A DNA stretch of 64,000 nt from NCBI RefSeq assembly GCF_014805625.2, contig NW_023998431.1, positions 3,628,747 through 3,692,746 of the forward strand, given 5' to 3'. The position numbers and the translations under genes are program-made. The notes below the pieces were generated by a model that was given only the letters and a program-made list of their open reading frames with translations, ran no database searches and was not told where the DNA came from. The stretch comes from Glossina fuscipes. Lineage: Eukaryota; Arthropoda; Insecta; Diptera; Glossinidae. Shown here one piece after another: positions 1 to 12,690 of this stretch. Positions within the stretch are counted from its first letter, which is position 1, and each line of letters begins with the position of its first letter.

Positions 1-126
1 TTTTAAAACAAATATGCATATAATTATAATTTCGATCAGCTTGAAATCGATTGCGCACGTTCATTGCATTTTCGGGACTTTGTACAAGCGAATTATTCCA
101 CTTTCGTTACGTAGCTCGATCCGAAG

Positions 127-171
127 ACAGAGAGAGAGAGAGCGAGAGAGCGAGAGAGATAAAGAGAGAAT
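127..171. repeat. (GA)n-rich simple repeat
   Basis: Imperfect GA dinucleotide tract interrupted by GC and TA steps. It creates spurious Arg/Glu-rich and Leu/Ser-rich open frames on the two strands. Confidence 0.9.
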
Positions 172-284
172 CTTAAGAGAATCTTTTCCGTTGTTTGCTT
201 TTCCAGCATCTGCTATAGAATTAAAGATGGGCCAGCCTGATTGATATACCATTATTCCTTTCTTTAGGCATCTTTAGGATTGTC

Positions 285-1040
285 GAGCGAAAAATTTCTT
301 CCAAATTGTTTGCACAGATTTTTTTGAAGTCATCGTTACACTTTTGAAGTAATTGTATGCAGAATGAAAGAAATGTTAGTTGGATGTTTCAAGCTCTTGA
401 TGCATCAAAACTTCTTAATTAAGTTTTCACAGTTTTTGCCGAGTCCTGCAACATTCGTGCAGTATAAACATTGCCGTCGTGGATAGACCATACGCAACCT
501 TTTTTATCAAAAATTTCCATTACGTCATGCGTCGATATCGCGTTTTGACTGCTTGGGTTTTGATAACAGAAAGTGAAGTTAATCGTTTTGCCTGGAGGAA
601 GTAGCTTATGATGCTTTTCAACAAACACAAAGCAATGCCTTAAGTGGCATCAATTCGGGCTTTACTATCGTTTACGAATCTTCACCCATTTTCCTTTTTC
701 GCACTTTAGTGCACCATATGCGTTCTACGCTTTAGGGCGTGTTATTAATTTCTTCAAAACTGGTCCGATTTCATTCCACTTCGGCAGACATTCACAGATG
801 GAAATTTGGAACCACTGCAATTTCTTACGATTATTGAAGATGATGACCGAATGATAAGTTGGTTTTCTGTAAAATTTTGGCTCGTCACAACATAACATGT
901 GTCGATAATAAGCCAAAGAAACTGTTCCGGAGAAAATTTTTAAAGAATAAATTTTTCGCGCTTCTTCACTCACGTACCCATTTGAAAAAAGTAAATATCC
1001 ACTTTTAGATTTCGAGTTGAAAAGGGTTGAATCTATTTTT
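285..1040 (-). mobile_element. Decayed mariner transposase relic
   Basis: Read on the minus strand in shifting frames, this gives transposase blocks in the right order. FQISICECLPKWNEIGPVLK resembles the mariner ISICESLLKRNEI-type block. It is followed by a degraded KCEKGKWVKIRKR stretch, where the first catalytic Asp region should be. Next comes HHKLLPPGKTINF (family YYELLPPGKTIN), and near 380 EVLMHQ, like the EVLMHPPYSPD block. Frameshifts and stops interrupt it and the catalytic residues are lost. No clear terminal repeats were seen. It is a very old insertion and cannot encode transposase. Confidence 0.68.
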
Positions 1041-1375
1041 GAATATTTCAGGCTCCTCACAATGTTTATTGAATTGATCGCATGATCTCCTACTAGGCGT
1101 TTGAGGCTACGGGGCGTAAAATTATTTTGTTACAAACTTTGATAATAATTTGGTTGATAAGTGCTCTTTATAATTTTATTTTTCTTTAAATTTTGACAAT
1201 TAAGTTGCTGTTGTTGTTATATAGCACAATAGCAAAAATAAAAGCATTATAATATTATATGTAAATACTAAAAAATAAAAAATGACATTCTTCTATAAAC
1301 CGAGTTCATTACATGGATGGTAAGTGCTTGAAATTAGTTGCCATTAAGTAACGAAGGATTTTTATTATCAAAAGA

Positions 1376-2256
1376 TTTTTATACTCTATACCACTTGTGG
1401 AACAGGGTATATTAAGTTAGTGCGGACGTGTGTAATACGCAGGAGGGCTTCAGATAGACCCATCCACCTTTCATTACACCGGTCGATTCAGAATCATAAT
1501 TTGAATTGATCTAACCTTGTGTGTCCGTCTGATGTCTATCCATTTAAATTTGCGTTCAAACTACAGGTCGCAATTTTTAAGATATTTTGATGAAATTTGG
1601 TGACGTGTTTTGAATCAAGGGCGAATCCTATTGAAAATAGTTCGATTCGGTTCACTTTTTCCACTACTTCCCACGTAACGCCCTATTCTGAATTGTCGTT
1701 ACGTCTAGTCAAAAATGGCTAAGTATTAGTATTTCGGCATATTAAATTGATATGAAAGCTTTCGATCAGCTGGGGCAATTTTTGAACACCCTTCCATATA
1801 ATAAAGACTGAAGTTCGTGCGGCAAAAAGATGCAATTTTCAAGTCTTCACGATGAAAATTATATCATAATAGCAATTTAACATCAAAACCTAAATCAAAT
1901 ATGTATCTCGTCGGTCTATTTTAGGATCCTATTCTGCCCTAATAAGGAGTTCACAAAAATTGATCCTTTGTAAAGCAGAAAAGTCTCAGTTTTAATACCT
2001 GTGGATAAAAATTTACCCATAATATTGTAGTAATTTCACACAAAAATGAACTCTTCAAAATTTGGATCATGTACGCCTATTTTTGAATCCCGCCCTGTGC
2101 AAGGATTAAATTTGTACTACATTAGGTTGCGTTTTGGGCCTGCTTATGCAACATATAATTTTTGTGTTCTACAATAAAATTAAGAATTGTGTTAGACAAT
2201 GTGGTGTACGATATTTAATGGTCGACCTTGCCCGACTATAATGTTCGTTCTTGTTA
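1376..2256 (+). mobile_element. HINE-like interspersed element, family 1, near full-length copy
   Basis: This is the most complete copy of the commonest repeat in the window. It starts after a T run with an ACC/GGT dyad (TACCACTTGTGGAA) inside a TATACYCT...AGGGTATA setting. It then has AAGTTAGTGCGGACG, ATAGACCCA, GTCCGTCTG and AGGTCGCAATTTT blocks. It ends in a direct TGGTGTACGATATTTAATGG block followed by a GTCG...CGAC hairpin and a T-rich tail. It encodes nothing. The layout (subterminal ACCCTACACC inverted repeat, 3' hairpin, T-rich flanks) is like Drosophila INE-1 and other Helentron-associated elements; assignment to that group is inference. Confidence 0.72.
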
Positions 2257-2329
2257 TTGTACAAGGAAATGTATATAGTGCGCTGCAACCCACGACAAAA
2301 TACCCAGTATCACCCTACAGTTATTCATA

Positions 2330-2645
2330 TAACGCCCGTTCAAAGCAAGGCGTTATAAGGACATTAGTCAGAAAATGGTCCGTTTTGAACCATGTTCAAT
2401 AGCGTGCGTGTTTGAGCCAAAAGACGCGTCAGTTTAACGAATTTCATTAAAACGTCTAAAAAATTGCGATCTGTACAGATTGATTACAGAACCAAACCAG
2501 GGGATAGATGGACAGACAGGTTGCAGAACATGATTCTGAATCGATCGATATAATAAAATATGGGTCCATCACAAGTCTTTGTGGCTGTTGAATACAAAAC
2601 TTAATATGCTCTTGTACTGCAAGTGATGCAGGGTATAGTAAAATC
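2330..2645 (-). mobile_element. HINE-like family 1 fragment (5' part)
   Basis: Minus-strand copy of the 5' part of family 1, next to the longer plus-strand copy. Shared landmarks are TTCAATAGCGTGCGTG, GATTCTGAATCGATCGATAT, GGGTCCATC, and the terminal AACTTAATATGC...GATGCAGGGTATA. It is non-coding. Confidence 0.7.
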
Positions 2646-4078
2646 AAAATTAAAAAGAATTAGCAAACTGGCTGCTTGTTCGATTTATAAAATAAATAAA
2701 ATAATAACAAAAATTGTATTTTCGATTCATAGCCTCTCTTAAAAAGAGATTTGTAAGCACAGCCCGTACAATCGCAGAGCTTAATTGTTCTTTCGAAAAG
2801 TAGCGCATCGCTATTCTATAATTTATTTATTGCTTTCCTAAAATTCTTAGCTTACCACGGAATGTTTGTGCATCGTTTTGTTGCCTAGCCTATCGCTTTA
2901 CCTAGGCATAGACGCGGATACGGTACGGTTTTCTTTGTAAGCCGCGATCTAAAATTGAAAAAGAAAAAAAAAACGCCCGGATCAAGTCAAGCGAATTTAT
3001 TTGTTATTGTGCACTTAGTACAATAGTTTAAGGGATAACCAGAACTTGGATTTTATGTATAATTGTCACTTATAGGGTCACCAAAGGTTTAGTAAATGCA
3101 ACTGGGCGTTAAATAGAATCTAAGCTAGTTAGCGTACACAAATTAAAGTTTTGCGGGGTTTCCTGAAATTATGATAATCTTCAGGTTAAGTAACTAGTTA
3201 GAGGGTAGCTTGCATTCATTTTACATTAATTGCGGATACAAATGCAAATAACTCATTCAGCTTGAGTAATTCGGTTGGGCCTAAGATTTTTTCCAACTTT
3301 TTAGCTTACGAAACTATCATCAGAACACATAAGGAGAAAATAAAGTTCGGATTAAGTAACAAAACCTAAAAACTTATAATCGGTTTAGCTTTAGGGTGCA
3401 TATGTTGCATCTTCATATATTTTTCCCTATTTAATATATTGTGATTTGGACATTAAGTGGATTGAAAGTCTCCCAAAACATAATAAAAGAGAGAGGAACG
3501 TATTAAACCTTAAATTAAGTATAATTCCGCTGAATTCTTCTGTTCGCAGGGTAATTTAAATTCGGTTTGATATATATTGCGTAGCTTATCTCTGTATAAT
3601 TGCTATAGATTGTTATATATATATATATGTATGCACAACGGTTTGTGTTTATGAAAGTTGTTAAAATTTATATAGATACTGTGTTATAGTTACGAGCGCA
3701 CGTTTAATTCCTTACATGGATTTACTATTTACTTCTGAATATAGGTTGTGTGCGTGCCAGAGTTTACGTATTTTGATAATTTTTTTTTGCTCATGCACAG
3801 TATGTTATGTACTAAATTAAATTGTATAAAAAGTTTTCTCATTCTTTACTGCTTTTCCTGACTTCTCTCTTTGTCTCCCTTTCGTTCTAACAGTCAAATT
3901 TGAACGAACAGATGCTGTTGAAATTTGTTGGTAGAGCTTGTCTTCTTTTTTTTTTTGCTGCTTTTCTTTTGAAATTTATATTACCGCCTAAGATAATGGC
4001 GTACATACGAAATGTATTTTATCAAAAGCTTTTGGCTGAATTGTAAAAATTTATTGCAAATAAAAGATTGCAGAAAAC

Positions 4079-4079
<1 letters not shown>

Positions 4080-4150
<71 letters not shown>

Positions 4151-4155
4151 TAGAT
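4080..4155. repeat. (GA)n microsatellite
   Basis: Almost uninterrupted GA dinucleotides followed by GATA-type steps. The long Ser/Leu open frames on the opposite strand are products of this repeat and not genes. Confidence 0.95.
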
Positions 4156-6044
4156 CGAAAGATAGAGGCAAAAAAAAAAAGCAGAGAAAAGCATTCTTTT
4201 ATGCTTCTTCTTTTCTTTTTTCTTCTTTTTTCTATAAACATCACAAACAATTTTCATTTACACAAAACTATTGCAAAAGCATACCATAGCCAGTATGAAG
4301 TGAGGGAAAAAGTAGTATGAACAGAAATTTTTGCTTTGCATATTTTCTGCCACAATTACGAGTACTCGTAATGTTGTTTTATGAACATAAATTTTAAACG
4401 CAACACAATATGTTGCAAGAAAAAACTTTTTCCTCATCTCTCTGTCTTCTTTTCTTTATTTTGTTTTGTTTTTTTTTTTTTTTTTTTGTTAATTTTTTCC
4501 AAGGAATGTTTTTCTAGCAAAATTTTGCTATTTTGTGTGTAAAGTTTGGTGGTATTGTGTTGGTTTTCGTACAGCGCAACTTTAGGTTTAAAAAGTTTAG
4601 GATTTAGTTTTTTTTGTTCTTCTTCGTGGATGAAATTTCAAAGTTAAAGTTAAATAATCATGTCTTGGCAACTTTTCTTATGCAAAAATAAAATTTTTTT
4701 CAAATTCTTTCCTCAAAATATATTTAAAAATAGTCTTGAAAAAAAAAAATAAAATAAAATAAAAAAAACGAATAATTACAAGCTTTTGTTTAGTTATAAC
4801 ACCTGAAGGTGTTTTAAAATGTAATCGCTTCGAGTTTATTGTTTTTCTTTGTGTTTCGTTTGTATTTTATTTTCATGCGTTGTGACGACCAATGGCATGT
4901 ACTCGTTTAGGTCCCACACTTTAGACTAAGAGCGTTGCAGACTAACCTTAAGCATTATGATAGGACAGGTTAGTGTTGAGTGAATATTTTTTCGATAACC
5001 GTCGAGCTGATAATATCACGGATTAACAATGAAATTAAATGCACAGTAGTAGACGCACAAACGTGGCGGTGACGACGGCCTGAGCACCCTCTGAGGAGGA
5101 AATTCCTTTAAATTGAAATAATAAATAACGCAACTAGTTTAAACAGTAGCTGTTAGTAGCAGTCAACTAGAGTTTAATGTTCGATTTATTAGCAATAGTG
5201 CGTAACGAGGGTAAAGAGTCTGAGTCTGCGTTCATCAATCGAATTGAAATCTCTAGTCCAGACATAAGTCTGACGCTTGGCGCTTGGCGCTGGAGATAGA
5301 CGCACATGTGGGTAAGCGTTTCTTTACTAGACATATATCTGGCGATCTTGAGTATGGCCTTAATAAATAAAATTTATCTTAGCTATGCGCCGTAGTATAA
5401 TTTGCATATTATTTTATATTATTTAGTTATTATAATTGGGGACAATTTGTAATTTTTACGGGGTATTTTTATTTTATGCGGATCAGAAGGATTGAAAAGA
5501 GATATACCCCTTATTATGACGAGCGTTTCACAAACTCTCTCTCGAAATCAGTTCAAGCTGGTCGCTATATATGAAAAAGGAATTGGATCGAATCATGTTC
5601 GCGAACAGTCTTCTTGTAAAGACCTCTTTTGAAAAAATGGTGGCATGAAAAAATTTACAGCTTTTAAAATTTCTCGACAAAAATCGCTCTTTGTGACATA
5701 TTCGGATAGGATTAGCCAATGTATTGAATATCCTTCCATAATATCGTTCGTAACAGCTAAAACATGTAATGGAAATAGTTTGACATAAAAATTAACGTGA
5801 TTAGCAGAATTATCTTGCGAAGCCTAATCGGGCATATACGGACTCTCATCAATTTGTATGTACCAGCAAGCCCTAATTTTTACTATTGCTCATTAAAAAT
5901 ATGGGAAAAATAATGTGAGCCCTGACAAGGTAATTAATCTTGCCTCGTTAATTAACGGTATCGGATCTTCTCCATGTAAGGGCTTCCATTGAAAGCGCCC
6001 GTTTATGTAGAAACAAGGTCTTCAATGAAGAATTATGATATTTG

Positions 6045-6110
6045 GCAAAGTAGGATACGGTATCTAATGGTCGGCTTTGCCCGACTACAATTTTGTCACC
6101 TTTTAGATAC
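6045..6110 (+). mobile_element. HINE-like family 1, 3' terminal fragment
   Basis: Only the 3' end is recognisable: GGTATCTAATGG, then TCGG...CCGA pairing around a CTTTGC loop, then ACTACAATTTT. This matches the terminal hairpin of the copy ending near 2256. Confidence 0.6.
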
Positions 6111-7888
6111 GTAGTGGTCGAAATTAATTGGATATTCTTGATAGATGCGGTTTCTTTCTAAAACTATTGCAATATATCATGCGATATATCATGCAAGCTG
6201 CGTAAGCGTGTTACTGCCATAGAGATCACTTGGAAATAATAGTGTGAAAGGTACTTATGCTTGTATTAGGGCTTATAGTTTCATATAGTTTTCATGCGTG
6301 CCCACTATTTGATGTACGAGAGGACAGGCATCAGCGTAAGAAGTGGCGCGCAATGCCCAACAAACCGTATGACATCTAAACGACGTTGATACTTTAAATT
6401 GATTTAATTATGCTAATTGGCCCTTTACTGTCTCTCTCGTTTACGATGATAATATCTGAAAAAAATAACTAGAGTTTCGTTAGAGGCATTTGTATGCAAG
6501 TTTTAGGATAATCATCGTAACTTACTTATCCTCATTGAATGATCATATTACTCTAAATCATATTCAAGTTCAACAATCTCGATTACCTATTCTATAGTAT
6601 TGTCTTTTGTCATGACTCAGCCAATAGCGATAGCAATTCCTTCCCAATCAGTTTCTTTCCTCTTGCTTGTTTTAATTTCTCCAGGACGTGAACACACCGG
6701 CAATCATTTAAGCATTTGGTTTATCTTTTTCGTATGAATTTTTGCTCTCAGCCGTTGTCCCTAACTTTCTTGGTGTTGTATCACGCTTCGGTTTATTTCT
6801 GTGTTCGTCATCAGCATTTTCCTCGGCTCTGTCGTATACGTGTCTGCTACTCCGATGGTCGTTCAAGTCAAAAATGCACGTATTCGTGCTGTAGTAATCT
6901 AGCGCCCATAATTTTGGGTTCGATGTGTCATTTCCCTAATGGTAAATCGGTTTCAGATGCTAATGCAATAGCGCTCGCTTCGCCGTTACTTTCACGTTAC
7001 TTGTTAGGACTCGCGATTGCCTGTATTTTCGTTTTTAAGAAGAAGAACAATACTGGTTGATTTCTTTTTCTTTTCCTGTTGTGTTTTCTTTTTTCTGCCC
7101 TTGCTTAACTGAGAATTATTGATATCGTTGCAAGCCCGTTGATTTTCCATTCGCAGAATGTGACATTTGAAGAAGCCGAAATTGCAAGTTGCCTGTCGAC
7201 AGAAAAACTCCTGTGCTCTAAGGCGAATGTAACCTGCTTTTTACGTTTCATAATGGCTTAATAGTTAGAGAACAATGGATAATCTTAATGTTTGTAATAA
7301 GGTTTTTTGCATATTTTTTTTTGTTTTCATTTCAATTTTAATTAAAGCTTTACACAATTCTTGCATGTCGTGACTTACACACACGTTACTTACTTAAGTA
7401 CAAATTTTATAACTGCAATTTTTTGCATTCTTTCTTACTCTCTATCCTTTTGTAAGATAAAAAAGTCAAATTTCAATGCCAGTCTCCTTTATTCCGTAGT
7501 CATAACGGCAAGAATTACATATAGTTGAAGTCGAATTTTGGATTACTCATCAACTTTATCTTATTACTTTTTGAAATTCGAATCAACTTTACTGTTATCG
7601 TTTTGGTTTTCAAAAAAGGAAAAGCCATTCTTTTCAGATACGCGTACATTTTTCTCAACTTTAACCTTAACCACACGTATGCTTAATAGAAGAGGAAATA
7701 ACTATTCGTGCATACACTGTTCGTGGATAGTGAAAAGTTTTAGACCAAAGGCCATTATAGCCGTTATATTTAGCAACTCTGCCCTGCGTTCATTTCCCAA
7801 CAATGATATACAAAATTTTGTTATAGTAAATAGCCCTTGAAGTGGGTTCAATTATTTTCAATATAGTTTTTCTTAGATATATCGTTTT

Positions 7889-7925
7889 CCCTCTCTCGCT
7901 CTCTCTCTCTTTCTTTCTTTCTCAA
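7889..7925. repeat. (CT)n / CTTT simple repeat
   Basis: Pyrimidine-rich CT tract running into CTTT repeats. No gene is associated with it. Confidence 0.85.
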
Positions 7926-8689
7926 CTTTTCAAACTTTGCATTTATTGCTATTACGACATTGATCCAATTCTGACTATTCTGACTCTGATTACAACAATT
8001 ATTATCAAATTTTTCCATTCCTTATGGGGAATCATTTAGAAAACTAGCACACCGAACTTGTGGTAGATCTTCACAATGCCACGTTTGAAAAAAGAAATAA
8101 AATAGAAAAAAAAAGTAACGTTAACTACGTTTGGTATATACATATATGTATGCACGTGGTGAATGTATTTTCTTTCTTTTTTTGTTTCTCTAACGTGTTT
8201 TATTAAAACGTAGAAAAATATTTGACATATGAGTGCAATCACTGTCAATAGTATGGATTTTATTTAAAAAATGAATTGCTTTACAAATTACAGCAATAAA
8301 ATTCCCGAATAAAGTGTTAAAGCAAATAGATGAAGTATTGCACCATCAGCCAAGGAAATGAAAAACGAGAAAGATGTTTTATTTGACTTGGATTGAATTT
8401 TGTTTGTTTATGTTGTCAGCACTATATAGACTTAACATACCGTAGCAGCGTAAATGTAACATAAGATTTAATCCAGTACCGTTTACAATCTTTTACATTA
8501 CCATACATAAGTTATTCGTATGGCGTAGCAACCGTAAAAAATAACGTATACGTGTATTTAATATAAATAAGAAGAGATTAACGAAAAAATTCCGGGCATT
8601 TTTTCGTGAAACTAATAAAATAACTGTACGCCATTTTGATTGAAAAGTTTTTGTCATATTGTTTCTGAGTCAATCACTATGCCAACACC

Positions 8690-9070
8690 GTCGAATTTCG
8701 CAGTTTTTTGAGTAACAACCTGAAGCAAATGATTTTGATAGGCTTCTTTTAAAATCAGCTTTATACCACTATGAGCTTTATTCCACAGAGAACAAAACCA
8801 AGGTACCGGACTATAAGGTAGTCAATGCCTCAAAACATCCATCGTGAAGCCCTCCCAATTTTTTAGCGAATAATTAAAAATGCCTGCGGCCCGGAATTCT
8901 CGTCAAGGAGGACGACGCTTTTCCTATTGATAAGTTTCGAACGCTTTGCATCAATTTCGCGCTTAAATTCATTATTGACAGTAGAAAAGCAGAGTAACCA
9001 TAACGTAGCTCCTGTCGCACAATTCAGTTGCAATCCCAACAAACACAAAGTATTAACTTACGTGACATCA
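8690..9070 (-). mobile_element. Decayed mariner transposase relic
   Basis: The minus strand gives FKREIDAKRSKLINRKSVV followed by LLDENSGPQAFLIIR. This is the mariner block that normally reads RPELxNRxGVVFHQDNARPHTSLxTRQKL, so the second catalytic Asp is altered from HQDNARPH to LLDENSGP. After a stop, the frame continues into degraded sequence that should hold the third catalytic region. Neither end of the element is clear. Loss of catalytic residues and stops mark it as dead. Confidence 0.75.
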
Positions 9071-9507
9071 ATCCAGACTTAGCCGCCTCATTCCTTTTTA
9101 GACGAGAATGTTTTTCGCACTGCGTTCATTGTCTTATGTGTCCCATGTTTCGTACGTTCGTACGTTGTCAATCTCACTGAAACTGACACGTTTCAAAATT
9201 CAGTTTACACAATTTTTCTCGGTTTTTCCTATTCAGCCTTATGCAAGTGATGCAAAATTTTTCTCCAGCCAATGCCTAGGTACTACAGAATGTCATAAGA
9301 TGAAACTTATCGTTTGTTGCGACATCAGCTTAAAAGCCAATAATAACGCTCGAAAACCTATTAACCATTCGTCGACAGAATACTAAAGATGAAAATGTTA
9401 AGGGAATGATGACAGTTGGGGGCTGGGTTCCACTATCTAAATTGAATTCACGAAAACACATCTTACTCTTTTACTGCTTACACAGATAACGGGCTTACAA
9501 TAGCATA

Positions 9508-10394
9508 CGAGACGTGTTCAAAAAAAAAAAAGAAGCGACTTTTTATTGTTCTCGAAAACTATTTATTTATTCTTCAATATCTATTTTGTCCGCTTCAAAG
9601 TCCGCTCGCCCTTTCAATGTAATACATTTGTGCGAGCCCTACTTCCAATCCTTGAAGCGCTTATGATATGTTCTTTTTGGTATGGTCTTAGGCTCTTGCA
9701 GCGATACGGTCTTTATCTCCTTAATCGTGCTAAACCTCCGTCGTTCCGTTTTGGGAACAGAAAAAATCGGAAGAGGCCCAGTCCGCTGAATACGGAGGCT
9801 GAGGCATGATTTCGGTGCTGGTTTTTGGCAAAAAAGTGACAGCGCTTTTGGTTTATTAAGAAATTTCGAAGCAAACTTCACTGCCACACGTTTCATACGC
9901 AAAACATCCGAAAAAATTGCATAGCATGTGCGAACGTATATGCCGACTTTCTCATCAGCTTCTCTAATACCGATTCGAAAATTCTCCATAACAATTTCTT
10001 TCACTGCTTCAATGTTTTCATTGGTTGTTGACTGGCGGATATCGTTATTACCATCTTGATGGGCTTCTATGATGAATTTGCACCACACATTAACATTACT
10101 TTTTGCTCGAAGTAGACTCGCTGAATGCCGTAGACAACATTTTAAGTGTTTTTCTACGGTAACATTTAATGCAGGTCCCTTGACCAAACAGTCGGTAAGC
10201 ACACCAAAATAAACCTAGCCTTTATGTTTCCCAAAAAAAAAAAAAAAAACCACTTAAAAATGAAAAATAACTGATAATGTTAACATATGTTGCACGCATG
10301 TGTACCAATATAATAAAAAAAAAAAAAAAACCGACAATCGAAGATACATAGTTCACGAAATTTGAAAAGTCACCTTATTTTTGGACACACTTCG
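9508..10394 (-). mobile_element. Internally deleted SETMAR-like mariner element (887 bp)
   Basis: Both ends are visible. CGAGACGTGTTCAAAAA at 9508 pairs with the inverse of CGAAGTGTGTCCAAAAATAAG ending at 10394, and the insert is flanked by TA at 9506-9507 and 10395-10396. On the minus strand a 187-codon open frame has N-terminal helix-turn-helix sequence (NENIEAVKEIV, AIFSDVLRMKRVAVKF). The sequence then jumps to the C-terminal part: FFAKNQ and MPQPPYSADWASSDFF in one frame, then STIKEIKTVSLQEPKTIPK...KRFKDWK in another. A stop separates it from HKCITLKG...DKIDIEE. About 130 codons with the first two catalytic aspartates are missing. No in-frame ATG opens the frame, so it is non-autonomous. 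Confidence 0.85.
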
Positions 10395-10659
10395 TACATA
10401 AAATGCTTATGCATAAAATAAAACAGTCAGGGTTGTATTTATCAATTTGCCAACAGTCATGGCTGTATTGTCAAACATATAATTTACAACAAGCGTTTCT
10501 CTGAATTTTTTTTTAAGAAATTGAAACAGAAATGAGAAATGAGTTATCATCTTGGCCGTACTAATATTATAAAATGTAGCCTTTTTCTTTAAATTTTAGC
10601 TAATCTTTAAAACATCGCAATTTTCGGCTAAATTAACTAATGTGTTATAAAGCACTCTT

Positions 10660-10935
10660 TTATATCCAACACTCAAGGATAGGGGTACGCTTTCCTAATC
10701 GATCTCAGTTTGTCTGGCCGTCTGTCCCTGCTTGGCTTGTTGTGTTGAATCCGCAGGTCGCAATTTTCGACACGTTATGATGGTAAATGGATGTGCTTTG
10801 ACGCAAGGATTGAACACTGTCGAAAATAGCTCGAATCGGAACTCTATTTCGAAGAGTCGTCATTTTGATAACTGTTCGGGGGTACAGAGTATTTAATGAT
10901 GGGCCGTGTCCCGCTATACTATTTTTATATATTTT
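10660..10935 (+). mobile_element. HINE-like family 1, shortened copy
   Basis: It carries GGCCGTCTGTCC, CAGGTCGCAATTTT and ATTGAACACTGTCGAAAATAG landmarks, then GAGTATTTAATGATGGGCCG and a weak GGGC...CCCG hairpin. Most of the middle segment of the full copy is missing, so this is a short internal-deletion variant. Confidence 0.65.
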
Positions 10936-11594
10936 TTAATTTTACTTATTAATTTAGAGTAAACTTAAAGAGAAAAAGTTTAAAATAAAAATACAACATG
11001 AAACAATCAAAAAATTTAAAGCCAAAGTTCAAAAGTGACTTAATGGCCACGCATGATATGATTAGGTATGATTAGGGTAAAACCAGCGGCAGTTAAAACA
11101 GCTAATAGAGTTGATGCTAAGGGAGTGTGGTTAACATAGCATTCCGTAAGAGTAACGCAAAAAACAAAGGCCGCGCATTGATAATAAAAATAGTTATAGA
11201 AACAACAGCAGCGAGTCTTTACAAGTTGTGGGCTAATTTAACCTAATTAGCCTAATTTTAGCTAATGGTTATCCTTTTTGAAAGCCTCTAATCGTGTTCT
11301 ATGCTTATTTGTATGCATTCAGTAGTCTAATGCACCCTTCGTTATGGATTGTCCCGGATCAAGCTGAGATGGGCGTGGATGTTGTAGCGATTTAGGATAG
11401 GTTTTTAACGGTTATTTAGTTGCAGTTAAAGTGTTATGTAATTATGCTTTCAATTATCACTGGGATGTGATGGGTCCCTTCAATCAAAACCAAACCAAAT
11501 ATTTAGTAATGAACATGGTCAATTATTGTTCGCTTTTCAATTAAATACGCTTTTATAAATTTTCGTTAACCAAATCTTATTATCATATTAATAT

Positions 11595-12690
11595 TCATAA
11601 AAGAGTCGTCCCGACAGAATTTGTGGCAAGGGTTTAACGTGGGTTCCTGCCTGAAAGGCTTAACCCCTCGGTGGCCCAAGCCACTTTTAAGCGTACTACG
11701 CCCCCTGGCGAGTTAGACAATCCCCACAGAGTAGGGGCCTAAACAGCACCAGAGTCCAGAACAGTTTATTGTGTATGGAACAATAAACCCCACTCTGGTG
11801 AATGGCGAGGCCTAGCTGCACTCAATTGTTCCATTTTAGCTAGGAACTCGCCAACCACAACCACCACGAGTACTTCCCGAAGGGCCGCACCCAAGCTGTC
11901 AGGACTCACAAATTGATCAACTAACTGCTTCCGCCATAAGGCTTCCACTGTGCTGTTGATCAATTACCACCATTACCCGCAGGCATTCGTGACATGTGTT
12001 CAAAAGTAAAAATAGGTAAAAGGGGAAAACTTATTCGTCATATCCCTTTTCCATTTTTGCATGTATTAATTAATTTACCAGACATTTTCTATCAATCGGC
12101 CAAAGGGAAGGCCGTCCGTCAATTCCTTTTTGCATTAATAGTATAATTAATTTATTTATTTATTACGACTTAAGGACAAAGTCCATCATATACCCGCAGG
12201 CATACGTGGCTTTGTGAGGCGAGCTTCCTGACCCCCGTGGCTCCCAGTTTGTTTTGCAAAGCCTTATGGCATACTTTGGGCGGTTGTTAAAAACAACCGT
12301 ACTTGCTTCGGATTCTCCATACTTTCCTGGTTGCCAGCCCCAAGTGAACTACTTTTCTTCAAGATATATAGGTCTCGGGTATTGCACTGAACATGGTAGA
12401 CTAATCTAATGCACTCTACCATGCACTCGCTAGATTACTACCTTCATTGTACTTAAATACCATTCAATATATTTCCTCGGTAGTAACTAGCTTATTGAGT
12501 AAGAGCTCTTCTTCCAGCCAACCCCTCCACCATCTCTCAGAAACTCGTCGCCGAGTTAGCAGCCCAAAACCTTAAACTCTTCTTAGCCGGCCGAAGCCGT
12601 TGCCCGGGGATCACCGCTGGGAGGTGAGAGTTTCGGCACATCTATGCTTCCCATCAAAGCATAGTTCATCACCCCAAGTCGTCCCGACTA
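11595..12690. repeat. Unidentified GC-richer repeat-like block
   Basis: This kilobase is clearly less AT-rich than the surrounding intron. It contains repeated phrases (GTCGTCCCGAC near 11604 and 12679; ACCCGCAGGCAT twice) and several hairpins, including CGGTTGTT-AAA-AACAACCG near 12286 and ATGGTAGA...TCTACCAT near 12392. Small minus-strand open frames exist but match no family I recognise. It is probably the non-coding remains of a transposable element; which one is unknown. Confidence 0.45.
11747..11800. repeat. Nested 54-bp inverted repeat
   Basis: Outer arms CACCAGAGT / ACTCTGGTG and inner arms GTTTATTGT / ACAATAAAC are each perfect 9-bp pairs, separated by an asymmetric internal loop, with a short GTATGGA apical loop. 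The function is unknown. Confidence 0.85.

Noticed and set aside
3170..3200. Possible recursive splice site CAGGTTAAGT
   Set aside because: The pyrimidine tract before it is weak, and such words occur by chance in 60 kb of intron.
3981..4257. Ser/Leu-rich open frames on the minus strand
   Set aside because: Translation of the (GA)n microsatellite.
6716..7060. 114-codon plus-strand frame with Cys-rich parts
   Set aside because: Starts from a TTG and not an ATG, has no recognised motif, and no splice context supports it.
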